64,000 nucleotides of DNA, taken from assembly GCA_029210585.1 (NCBI GenBank), contig JARGFP010000017.1, positions 37,256 through 101,255 on the forward strand. The letters run 5' to 3'. Under the pieces are notes generated by a model. That model was not told the DNA's origin, ran no database searches, and saw nothing but the letters and a program-made list of their open reading frames with translations. Source of the DNA: Bacteroidales bacterium. Its GTDB lineage: Bacteria; Bacteroidota; Bacteroidia; Bacteroidales; GCA-2748055. A program made the position numbers and the translations under genes. Below, one piece after another: positions 9,377-16,989 of this stretch; within the stretch, counting starts at the first letter, position 1; each line of letters opens with the position of its first letter.

Positions 9377-11234
9377 TGTCATAGTAGTTGGAGGTGGTCA
9401 TGCCGGGTGTGAAGCAGCAGCTGCTGCAGCCAACCTGGGCAGCAGGACATTGCTGATCACCATGGATATGACAAAATTCGCTCAAATGTCCTGCAATCCT
9501 GCCATGGGCGGTATAGCCAAAGGCCAGATCGTGCGTGAAATCGATGCGTTGGGAGGATATTCAGGAATCGTTACCGACCGGTCGATGATTCAGTTCAGGC
9601 TCCTGAACAGGTCAAAAGGTCCGGCAATGTGGAGTCCTAGGGCCCAATGCGACAGGGCGGTCTTTACACTGGAATGGAGAAAGGTGCTGGAGTCTGTCCC
9701 CAACCTGGATTTCTGGCAGGACAAAGTGAACAGGCTGATCATTGAGGATGGTGCAGTGCGGGGCGTGGAAACAACCATGGGTATTCCTTTTCATGCCAAC
9801 GCCGTGATCCTTACCGCGGGTACTTTTATCAACGGACTCATGCACATTGGCGATGTGAAAATGAAAGGAGGAAGAATCGGAGAACCACCATCAGGAGGAA
9901 TCAGTGAACAACTGGCAGAACTTGGTTTCGAGGTGGGAAGAATGAAGACCGGTACACCTGCACGCATCGACGGGAGAAGTATCGATTTTTCCCTGATGGA
10001 CGAACAACCCGGTGACCAGGAAGGAAGGAAATTCAGCTTTCTCGATGATACACAGGATTATTCCGATCACCGCAGCTGTTATATCACCCATACCAACCCG
10101 GACGTTCATAAGGAACTGGAAAAAGGCTTTGCATCCAGTCCTCTTTTCAATGGCTCAATCGATGGCGTAGGACCACGATATTGTCCAAGTATCGAGGATA
10201 AAATTGTAACATTTTCCGAGAAGCAGCAACACCAGCTTTTCCTGGAGCCCGAGGGACGGCATACGGTTGAGTATTATATCAACGGCTTTTCGTCTTCACT
10301 TCCCTGGGATGTGCAGTTCGATGCGTTGAGAAAAGTGAGGGGATTGGAAAATGTAAAAGTGTTCCGTCCAGGGTACGCGATCGAATATGATTATTACCCG
10401 CCAACACAACTGAAGCATACCCTGGAGACAAAGAACCTGGAAAACCTCTATTTTGCAGGCCAGGTAAATGGAACCACCGGGTATGAAGAAGCTGCTGCGC
10501 AAGGGATGATGGCAGGAATCAATGCACACCTGCATCAAATCTTCAGAGACAAGTTTGTCCTGGGCAGGGACCAGGCCTATATCGGGGTTCTGATCGACGA
10601 CCTGGTTACAAAGGGCGTGGATGAACCCTATCGTATGTTCACGTCAAGAGCCGAATACAGGATCCTGTTGCGTCAGGACAATGCAGATGAACGGCTCACC
10701 CCCTTGAGTTACGAGATTGGGCTGGCCGGGAAGGAGAGGATGGAACTGCTTCAGAAAAAAAGAGCAGGGATACAGGCCCTCAAAAAAAGACTTGAATCCA
10801 CCAGTGTCGATCTTGCAGCCATCAATGCTTTCCTTGAAAAATCCGGGACGACACCGCTGAAGGAGAAAACAAAATTCATTAATGTGGCGAAGCGGCCACA
10901 AATTGACTTGCAGCAATTATTGTATACGTTCAATATGGAACCGGATGCGGAATTGTATTCTGACAACCTGCGAAAGGAGATCATGGAAGCTGTCGAGATA
11001 AGTATTAAATACGAAGGATATATTTCCCGTGAAAAACTGATGGCGGAAAAAATAAGCAGGCTGGAGAAGATTAAACTTGGATCCAACCTCGATTACAACC
11101 GTTTCAAAAGCATCTCTACAGAGGCCAGGCAAAAATTATCCAGGTTACGACCGGAGACGATAGGGCAGGCCTCACGCATCTCCGGCGTTTCCCCAAGCGA
11201 TATCAGCGTGCTCCTGGTATATATGGGACGTTAG
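9360..11234 (+). CDS. mnmG: tRNA uridine-5-carboxymethylaminomethyl modification enzyme MnmG (GidA)
   Basis: FAD- and NADH-dependent enzyme that works with MnmE to install the (carboxymethyl)aminomethyl group at C5 of wobble uridine 34. The 624 residues match the family. FAD-binding signature VVGGGHAGCEAAAAAANLG is at the N-terminus, with NPAMGGIAKGQIVREIDALGG, the GGRIGEPPSGGIS segment and GTTGYEEAAAQGMMAGINA further on; the C-terminal tRNA/MnmE-binding helical region is complete. The gene starts within ybeY. The first of two parS-like palindromes begins on the base after its TAG stop, recalling the classical gidA-origin neighbourhood. Confidence 0.97.
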   Translation: MEKIYDVIVVGGGHAGCEAAAAAANLGSRTLLITMDMTKFAQMSCNPAMGGIAKGQIVREIDALGGYSGIVTDRSMIQFRLLNRSKGPAMWSPRAQCDRAVFTLEWRKVLESVPNLDFWQDKVNRLIIEDGAVRGVETTMGIPFHANAVILTAGTFINGLMHIGDVKMKGGRIGEPPSGGISEQLAELGFEVGRMKTGTPARIDGRSIDFSLMDEQPGDQEGRKFSFLDDTQDYSDHRSCYITHTNPDVHKELEKGFASSPLFNGSIDGVGPRYCPSIEDKIVTFSEKQQHQLFLEPEGRHTVEYYINGFSSSLPWDVQFDALRKVRGLENVKVFRPGYAIEYDYYPPTQLKHTLETKNLENLYFAGQVNGTTGYEEAAAQGMMAGINAHLHQIFRDKFVLGRDQAYIGVLIDDLVTKGVDEPYRMFTSRAEYRILLRQDNADERLTPLSYEIGLAGKERMELLQKKRAGIQALKKRLESTSVDLAAINAFLEKSGTTPLKEKTKFINVAKRPQIDLQQLLYTFNMEPDAELYSDNLRKEIMEAVEISIKYEGYISREKLMAEKISRLEKIKLGSNLDYNRFKSISTEARQKLSRLRPETIGQASRISGVSPSDISVLLVYMGR

Positions 11235-11250
11235 TGTTCCACGTGGAACA
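11235..11250. promoter_or_regulatory. parS: parS-type ParB binding site 1
   Basis: The 16-bp perfect palindrome TGTTCCACGTGGAACA matches the near-universal chromosomal parS consensus (TGTTnCACGTGnAACA) bound by ParB/Spo0J. It starts immediately after the mnmG stop codon. ParB nucleates here, spreads and loads condensin to organise origin-proximal DNA. No parA or parB gene is in the window, so the ParB partner is inferred. Confidence 0.88.
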
Positions 11251-11259
11251 TTCATGAAA

Positions 11260-11275
11260 TGTTCCACGTGGAACA
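11260..11275. promoter_or_regulatory. parS: parS-type ParB binding site 2
   Basis: An exact second copy of the same 16-bp palindrome, starting 25 bp after the first and separated from it by nine bases (TTCATGAAA). It runs into a further short palindrome ACACGTGT at 11273-11280. Two exact copies in 41 bp would be very unlikely by chance. The site lies about 50 bp before the adenine deaminase start, so ParB binding could also affect that promoter. Confidence 0.88.
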
Positions 11276-11325
11276 CGTGTCGTTTCCTTTAACGTGTATG
11301 TATATTCTGAAAATCCAGTTGGCTT

Positions 11326-12957
11326 ATGTTGTTATACAAAAATCTGATCGACATCCACAACAGGGAAATGTACCCGGCCCGGATAGAAATCAGACAAGGT
11401 CGTATCTCGGGAATTTCACCTGCGCACCAACCCGTAAAGGGGTATATCCTCCCGGGATTTATCGATGCGCATGTACATATTGAAAGCACCATGGTTGCCC
11501 CTGTTGCTTTTTCACGGGAAGCAGCACGGCATGGCACGACCGGTATTGTTTCAGATCCACATGAAATTGCGAACGTACTGGGAGCGGAAGGGGTCGAATT
11601 CATGGTAAATAATGCGAAAAACACACCACTCAAAATTGTGTTTGGCGTCCCAAGTTGTGTGCCTGCAACTCCGTTCGAATCTTCCGGAGCCAGCATAGAT
11701 GCCGAAGCAGTGAAAAAATTGTTGCAAATGCCTGAAATCGGATATCTTTCAGAGATGATGAATTATCCCGGCGTCGTATATCAGGATGAACAGGTGATGC
11801 AGAAAATAGAGGCAGCACACCAACAAGGGGTTCCGGTCGACGGACACGCTCCCGGGGTGATGGGGGAGGAGCTGGTAAAATATGCGGGTGCCGGGATCAC
11901 TACAGATCATGAATGTTTTACTTACGAAGAGGCAGTTGAGAAGATCGGGCAGGGAATGCATATCCTGATCCGTGAAGGAAGTGGCGCAAAGAATTTCAAT
12001 GCACTCATTCCTTTATTAAGGAATTATCCCGACAAGGTGATGTTCTGTACAGATGACCTCCATCCTGATGACATGGTGCATGGGCACATCAACCTTTTGG
12101 TTAAAAAGGCGATCAGTGCAGGCTATGATCTTTTTGATACATTGCGGGCGGCCAGCCTGAATGCGATCAGGCATTATTCTATGGATGTGGGTACGCTCAG
12201 GGTGGGGGACCCTGCTGATTTTATCCTGGTGGATTCTCCCGAACATTTCCAGGTGGAGGCTACCTATATCAACGGGGAACCCGTATATCTCGATGGAAAA
12301 GTAACTATTCCTGAAATTGTGCCTTCTGCGGTCAATAAATTTCTGATTGGGGAGATCAGAGCAACGTCCATCAGGGTACAACAGGAGGGAGATTTGCTGA
12401 GGGTCATCCAGGCGATAGATGGTGAACTGATCACCAGGGAGAAGGTGGTTGCGCCGCGCATTGAAAATGAATTTGTTGTTTCGGATACAACGAATGATAT
12501 CCTGAAGATCGTTGTGGTGAACCGGTACACGACCGCCCCCCCGGCAGTTGGTTTTATCCACGGATTCGGACTTACAAAAGGGGCCCTGGTCTCCAGCATC
12601 GCGCACGACAGTCACAATATCATTTGTGTGGGAACCGATGACGCCAGCATTACCGAAACCATTAACTGGGTGATCCGGAACAAGGGAGGCATTGCACTGT
12701 ATGATGGTGAAAAAGTACGCGGACTACCGCTTGAAATTGCAGGGATCATGTCATCCGGATCCGTAGCCTATGCTGCAGGCAAATACAAGGACTTGTCAGA
12801 AGCAGCCTCCGCCCTGGGTACCCGACTGAAAGCGCCCTTTATGACACTTGCTTTTATGGCCCTGTTGGTAATACCCGATTTGAAAATGAGTGATAAAGGA
12901 TTGTTTGACGGACGGACGTTCTCCTTTACACCACTGTTTGTTACAGAGAATGAATAA
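11326..12957 (+). CDS. ade: Adenine deaminase
   Basis: Amidohydrolase that converts adenine to hypoxanthine and ammonia in purine salvage. At 543 residues it is the AdeC/YicP type with an N-terminal metal-dependent TIM barrel and a C-terminal adenine deaminase domain. Metal-ligand segments are visible: GFIDAHVHIESTMV, VDGHAPGV, TTDHECFTYEEA and CTDDLHPDDM. The conserved IAHDSHNIICVGTDD lies in the C-terminal half. The ATG at 11326 gives the usual N-terminus; a longer frame starting at 11259 is only the parS palindrome read as MFHVEHV. Its end overlaps uvrC by eight bases. Confidence 0.95.
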   Translation: MLLYKNLIDIHNREMYPARIEIRQGRISGISPAHQPVKGYILPGFIDAHVHIESTMVAPVAFSREAARHGTTGIVSDPHEIANVLGAEGVEFMVNNAKNTPLKIVFGVPSCVPATPFESSGASIDAEAVKKLLQMPEIGYLSEMMNYPGVVYQDEQVMQKIEAAHQQGVPVDGHAPGVMGEELVKYAGAGITTDHECFTYEEAVEKIGQGMHILIREGSGAKNFNALIPLLRNYPDKVMFCTDDLHPDDMVHGHINLLVKKAISAGYDLFDTLRAASLNAIRHYSMDVGTLRVGDPADFILVDSPEHFQVEATYINGEPVYLDGKVTIPEIVPSAVNKFLIGEIRATSIRVQQEGDLLRVIQAIDGELITREKVVAPRIENEFVVSDTTNDILKIVVVNRYTTAPPAVGFIHGFGLTKGALVSSIAHDSHNIICVGTDDASITETINWVIRNKGGIALYDGEKVRGLPLEIAGIMSSGSVAYAAGKYKDLSEAASALGTRLKAPFMTLAFMALLVIPDLKMSDKGLFDGRTFSFTPLFVTENE

Positions 12958-14782
12958 ACACCACGAGCAACATATTGAGAGCATACTGAAAGGATTGCCC
13001 CCTGACCCGGGCGTCTACCAGTTTTACGATCATACAGGAAAAATTCTGTATGTGGGGAAAGCGAAAAATTTAAAAAAAAGGGTTACGTCCTATTTTAGAA
13101 AATCTGCATACGATAGTTTCAAGGTAAAAGTCCTGGTTGAAAAAATTGCCGATATCCGCCATATTGTGGTTAATTCGGAGTCGGATGCATTGCTGTTGGA
13201 AAATAACCTGATTAAAAAATTATTACCCAGGTACAATGTGCTGCTGAAAGATGATAAAACCTTTCCATGGATCTGTATTAAGAACGAACCTTTTCCCAGG
13301 GTGCTCCTCACACGCAATGTGATCAACGACGGTTCAAAATATTACGGACCTTATACTTCTGCTTCAACAGTGCGCACCCTGCTGGACCTTATCCGGCAGA
13401 TCTATTCATTGCGAACCTGTAAATACCAACTTACCCCTGAAAATATTGCTGCTGGAAAATTCAAGGTATGCCTGGAGTACCACATTGAGAATTGCATGGG
13501 TCCGTGCGAAGGATTGCAGGACGAAGCAGACTACAATGCATCGATCGAACAGATCCAGGAGATACTGAAAGGGAATCTTGCAGGTGTGATCGCATTTCTG
13601 AAAAAGGAAATGAAAACCTTGGCAGCAGCATACAAATTTGAAGAGGCAGCAAGCATGAAGTTGAAGGTGGAAGCACTGGAGAAATTTCAGGCCAAATCAA
13701 CCATCGTGAACCCTTCCATAAAGAATGCAGATGTATACAGTATCGTGAACGAGGAAAAATATGCGATTGTCAACTACTTAAAAATCACTAAAGGAGCTGT
13801 TATTCAGGCACATACGGTAGAAATTCAAAAACGACTGAATGAGACATCCAGCGAAATTCTGGCGTTTGCCATCACCGATATAAAGGAAAGGGTACGGAGT
13901 GATGCCAAAGAACTCATTCTGCCCATCGACCTCTCTGAAGAATTTTCCTGGTACAGGATCACGGTACCGAAAAGGGGCGACCGGAAAAAATTGCTGGAAC
14001 TTTCGGAACGCAATGCCCGGATGTATCAACTTGAAAAGAAAAAAAGGGAAGCGGAGGCCCCGAAGCAATACCCGGCGCAGCGAATTCTTACCACGTTGCA
14101 ACAAGACCTCAGGATGTCTTCCTTTCCTGAACATATCGAATGTTTCGACAACAGCAACATACAGGGATCAGATCCGGTAGCCGCATGTGTTGTGTTTAAG
14201 AATGCGCGGCCGGCCAAAAAAGAATACCGCCACTTCAATATTAAAACAGTTACCGGCGCTGACGATTTCGCTTCCATGGAGGAGGTGATCTACAGGAGGT
14301 ACCACAGGCTGCTTGAAGAAAAAATGGAATTGCCGCAACTGGTGATCATCGACGGTGGCAAGGGACAGTTAAATGCAGCAATGCGGAGCATCGATCAACT
14401 GAAGCTGAGGGACCGCATTGCCGTGATTGGAATCGCAAAAAAACTTGAGGAGATCTATTTTCCCAATGATCCCGTTCCGCTGTACATCGATAAGAACTCG
14501 GAATCGCTCAGGCTGATCCAGCAGCTGAGAAATGAGGCACACCGCTTCGGGATTGCGTTCCACCGGTTAAAACGCTCCGGGGGGATGATCCGCTCTGAAT
14601 TGCTCTCAATACCAGGTGTTGGGGAGGGGTCTGTACAAAAACTATTTAAGACTTTTAAATCTGTGGAGGCCATGCAAAATGCTGACGAAGCCGAACTGGC
14701 CAGCGTGCTCGACCGGCAAAAAGCCCGCAAAATAAAGGCCTGGTTTGAGCAGATCAGTAAAAATCAACAGGAAAATCCCTGA
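12950..14782 (+). CDS. uvrC: Excinuclease ABC subunit C
   Basis: Makes the dual incision in nucleotide excision repair after UvrA/UvrB find the lesion. The 610 residues have the GIY-YIG nuclease at the N-terminus (PPDPGVYQFYDHTGKILYVGKAKNLK), a UVR motif in the middle (about 205-240), a UvrC RNase-H-like nuclease with ECFDNSNIQGSDPVA and LVIIDGGKGQLNAA, and a C-terminal helix-hairpin-helix (LLSIPGVGEGSVQKLF). The ATG at 12950 is chosen because MNKHHEQHIESILKGL leads straight into the GIY-YIG domain; the track start at 12890 lies deep in ade. It overlaps ade by eight bases. Confidence 0.96.
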   Translation: MNKHHEQHIESILKGLPPDPGVYQFYDHTGKILYVGKAKNLKKRVTSYFRKSAYDSFKVKVLVEKIADIRHIVVNSESDALLLENNLIKKLLPRYNVLLKDDKTFPWICIKNEPFPRVLLTRNVINDGSKYYGPYTSASTVRTLLDLIRQIYSLRTCKYQLTPENIAAGKFKVCLEYHIENCMGPCEGLQDEADYNASIEQIQEILKGNLAGVIAFLKKEMKTLAAAYKFEEAASMKLKVEALEKFQAKSTIVNPSIKNADVYSIVNEEKYAIVNYLKITKGAVIQAHTVEIQKRLNETSSEILAFAITDIKERVRSDAKELILPIDLSEEFSWYRITVPKRGDRKKLLELSERNARMYQLEKKKREAEAPKQYPAQRILTTLQQDLRMSSFPEHIECFDNSNIQGSDPVAACVVFKNARPAKKEYRHFNIKTVTGADDFASMEEVIYRRYHRLLEEKMELPQLVIIDGGKGQLNAAMRSIDQLKLRDRIAVIGIAKKLEEIYFPNDPVPLYIDKNSESLRLIQQLRNEAHRFGIAFHRLKRSGGMIRSELLSIPGVGEGSVQKLFKTFKSVEAMQNADEAELASVLDRQKARKIKAWFEQISKNQQENP

Positions 14783-15005
14783 GATTAGCGATGCCTGGTC
14801 AAAAAGTTAACGGAGAGAAGATTGATCCCCAAAAGAACTTAAATTTTCAAGTTTTTTTGTACCGAAGTGGACCAGCTGTAAGTTGAAATTAACAACACAT
14901 TAAAATGGTAAATAGGATTGCATAAAAACAGAAAATAAGAATGCTTCTTTTTCCGATTTAAATATACACAATTTCAGAGCGCGCAAACCCCGGAAAACAA
15001 CATCG

Positions 15006-15980
15006 CTATTTATTGCGTTCCACGGTAAACGTAACCAGATCAAGCAGGGACTGACGTGCTGCAGATTCAGGGAAACTGTTCAAAATATCCTCTGCTTTCT
15101 TTTTGAACTCATACATTTTCTTCTCTGCAAAATCCAACCCATCATGTGCCCTGACAAAATCGATCACCTGGAAGATTTTGTTATTGCTCATGCTTCCATT
15201 GCGTATGAGTTTCAGGATGGAGCGTTTCTTGGAACGGGAACTGTGTTCCAGTGCATAGATAAGGGGCAGTGTGAATTTTTTCTCCTTCAGGTCATTCCCT
15301 GCAGGCTTGCCGGTGATGCCAAGTGGCTGGTAATCAAACAAATCGTCCTTGATCTGAAAGGCCATGCCGATATCAATCCCCATCTGGTATACCCTGTCGA
15401 TCTCTTCCTGCGTGGCTCCTGAGGATTTTGCTCCGCTGGCGGTACAGGCTGCGATCAATGTGGCGGTTTTTTTCCTGATCACTTCGTAGTAGGAGGCCGT
15501 GTCAATATTCAGCTTTCTTGATTTTTGCAACTGGAGAAGTTCGCCTTCACTCATCTCGTTAACCGCATCTGCCACAATATCCAGCAGGTCATGGTCGCGT
15601 TTGCGCGAAGCCAACATCAATCCCCGTGCAAGGAAATAATCGCCCATCAGTACCGACAGTTTCGATCGCCAGATGGCATTCATGGAGAACAACCCCCGGC
15701 GTTCGTATGATTCATCCACAACATCATCGTGGATCAGCGTGGCTGTGTGCATCAACTCAATGAGCGTAGCCGCGGTATAGGTGGAATCCGTAATAGTACC
15801 TGTCATCTTGGCCGTGAGAAAAACAAACAGCGGACGCATCTGCTTCCCCTTGTTATGCAAGATATAGGAAGAGATAATGTTCAGCAATGTAACATTACTG
15901 TGGATGGCCCCCCGGAAGGTTTTCTGAAAAGTTTTCATCTCTTCAGCAACCGGTCGCCGTATATTATCTAAGTTTGGCAT
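15006..15980 (-). CDS. Polyprenyl diphosphate synthase (octaprenyl type)
   Basis: Condenses isopentenyl diphosphate onto allylic diphosphates to make long all-trans chains, most probably the side chain of menaquinone. The 324 residues show both aspartate-rich motifs: LIHDDVVDES (first DDxxD) and FQIKDDLFDY (second), plus the GKQMRPLFVFL substrate segment near the N-terminus. Chain length cannot be read with certainty. It converges with uvrC across 220 bp that hold no visible gene, and is divergent from the ArsR gene at 16214. Confidence 0.92.
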   Translation of the reverse strand: MPNLDNIRRPVAEEMKTFQKTFRGAIHSNVTLLNIISSYILHNKGKQMRPLFVFLTAKMTGTITDSTYTAATLIELMHTATLIHDDVVDESYERRGLFSMNAIWRSKLSVLMGDYFLARGLMLASRKRDHDLLDIVADAVNEMSEGELLQLQKSRKLNIDTASYYEVIRKKTATLIAACTASGAKSSGATQEEIDRVYQMGIDIGMAFQIKDDLFDYQPLGITGKPAGNDLKEKKFTLPLIYALEHSSRSKKRSILKLIRNGSMSNNKIFQVIDFVRAHDGLDFAEKKMYEFKKKAEDILNSFPESAARQSLLDLVTFTVERNK

Positions 15981-16213
15981 GCAATTTTGCTATCAGCGGC
16001 AAATTTATAAATAAATCAGCGTCTTAGCGCCGAAAACGAAAATTATTACCTCCATCTCAGTCCTGGTGGAGGATAGTGAAATGTACAGGGACGGGAAATT
16101 TTTGAAACAGAACCAATTTTCTATCTGAAAACTAGACGAATGGTGCCATTCATACGTTTAATTATTGATATATTTGTATATGCTGATATATTACACAACC
16201 AAGGAAGAATAAG

Positions 16214-16519
16214 ATGTCGAAATTTACCGATGTAAGCGCCGAAAAAATCGAAAGTGCAGCCAATATGATGAAGGCAATCGCACACCCCATGCGGTTGGCA
16301 ATATTGGGACATCTGTCAGATGGTGAGGAACTTACAGTTACAAAAATTCACGAACTGGTCAATATTGAACAGTCAACAGCTTCGCATCACCTGGGCATCC
16401 TTAAAGACAAGGGAATACTTGTTTCCCGGCGCGAGGGAAAAAATACATGGTACACGATTAAAAACAAAAACCTGAAAAAACTGGTTGAGTGCATCAATGT
16501 CTGCGCATGTGTGGATTGA
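16214..16519 (+). CDS. ArsR family winged-helix regulator
   Basis: 101 residues forming one winged-helix domain: MMKAIAHPMRLAILGHLSDGEELTV, then recognition helix EQSTASHHLGILKDKGILVSRREGKNTWY. ArsR-family proteins are usually repressors released by metals, thiol chemistry or other signals. The classical ELCVCDL metal box is absent, but the C-terminus ends CINVCACVD with three cysteines, a possible sensing site (inference). Upstream, the sequence TATATTTG at 16169-16176 fits a Bacteroidota -7 element, and TGATATAT occurs twice 18 bp apart (16166, 16184), which could be an operator. Next to queD, 15 bases away. Confidence 0.88.
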   Translation: MSKFTDVSAEKIESAANMMKAIAHPMRLAILGHLSDGEELTVTKIHELVNIEQSTASHHLGILKDKGILVSRREGKNTWYTIKNKNLKKLVECINVCACVD

Positions 16520-16534
16520 AAAAATACCGATTAT

Positions 16535-16984
16535 ATGGATAAGGTAAGAGTAACCAAGGAATTTTCTTTTGAGATGGCGCATGCGCTGTGGAATTATGAC
16601 GGGGCATGTAAAAACATTCATGGCCATTCATACCGGCTTTTTGTTACCATAAAGGGAGAACCGATTTCAGATGAAAACCATGTAAAATTTGGAATGGTAA
16701 TGGATTTTAAGGATCTGAAAAGCATTGTAAATCAACATGTAGTGGAAGTGCTCGATCACAGCCTCGTGGTCTTCAGCAATGCAGAGGGAGATACCCTTGC
16801 ACAGGTCAGGAAAATGTATGAAAAAGTATATGTGTTCGATTTTCAACCCACGTGCGAAAATCTGGTGATCCACATTGCCTCCACCATCACACCCAAGCTA
16901 CCCCCATACCTCTCCCTTTATTCTTTAAAACTGTACGAAACCGCTACCTCATATGCCGAGTGGTATGCATCTGATAACGCCTGA
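16535..16984 (+). CDS. queD: 6-carboxy-5,6,7,8-tetrahydropterin synthase (QueD/PTPS family)
   Basis: Zinc enzyme of the tunnelling fold; converts dihydroneopterin triphosphate to 6-carboxytetrahydropterin in queuosine synthesis, or acts as a related pterin synthase. The zinc ligands are FEMAHAL and HGHSY, and the candidate catalytic cysteine is in GACKNIHGHSY. A glutamate near the C-terminus (YETATSYAEW) fits the substrate anchor. At 149 residues it is longer than E. coli QueD, with an insert around residues 80-105. queC, queE and queF are not in the window. It lies between arsR and polA with very short gaps, suggesting co-transcription. Confidence 0.9.
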   Translation: MDKVRVTKEFSFEMAHALWNYDGACKNIHGHSYRLFVTIKGEPISDENHVKFGMVMDFKDLKSIVNQHVVEVLDHSLVVFSNAEGDTLAQVRKMYEKVYVFDFQPTCENLVIHIASTITPKLPPYLSLYSLKLYETATSYAEWYASDNA

Positions 16985-16989
16985 ATTGA

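Noticed and set aside
11259-11483. 74-residue frame starting MFHVEHVSF
   Set aside because: The start is just the parS palindrome translated, and the frame continues into ade in another phase; no independent gene features.
16020-16213. preQ1 or other riboswitch before the ArsR-queD unit
   Set aside because: No pseudoknot-like preQ1 aptamer pattern is visible; only promoter-like AT-rich sequence and short direct repeats are seen.
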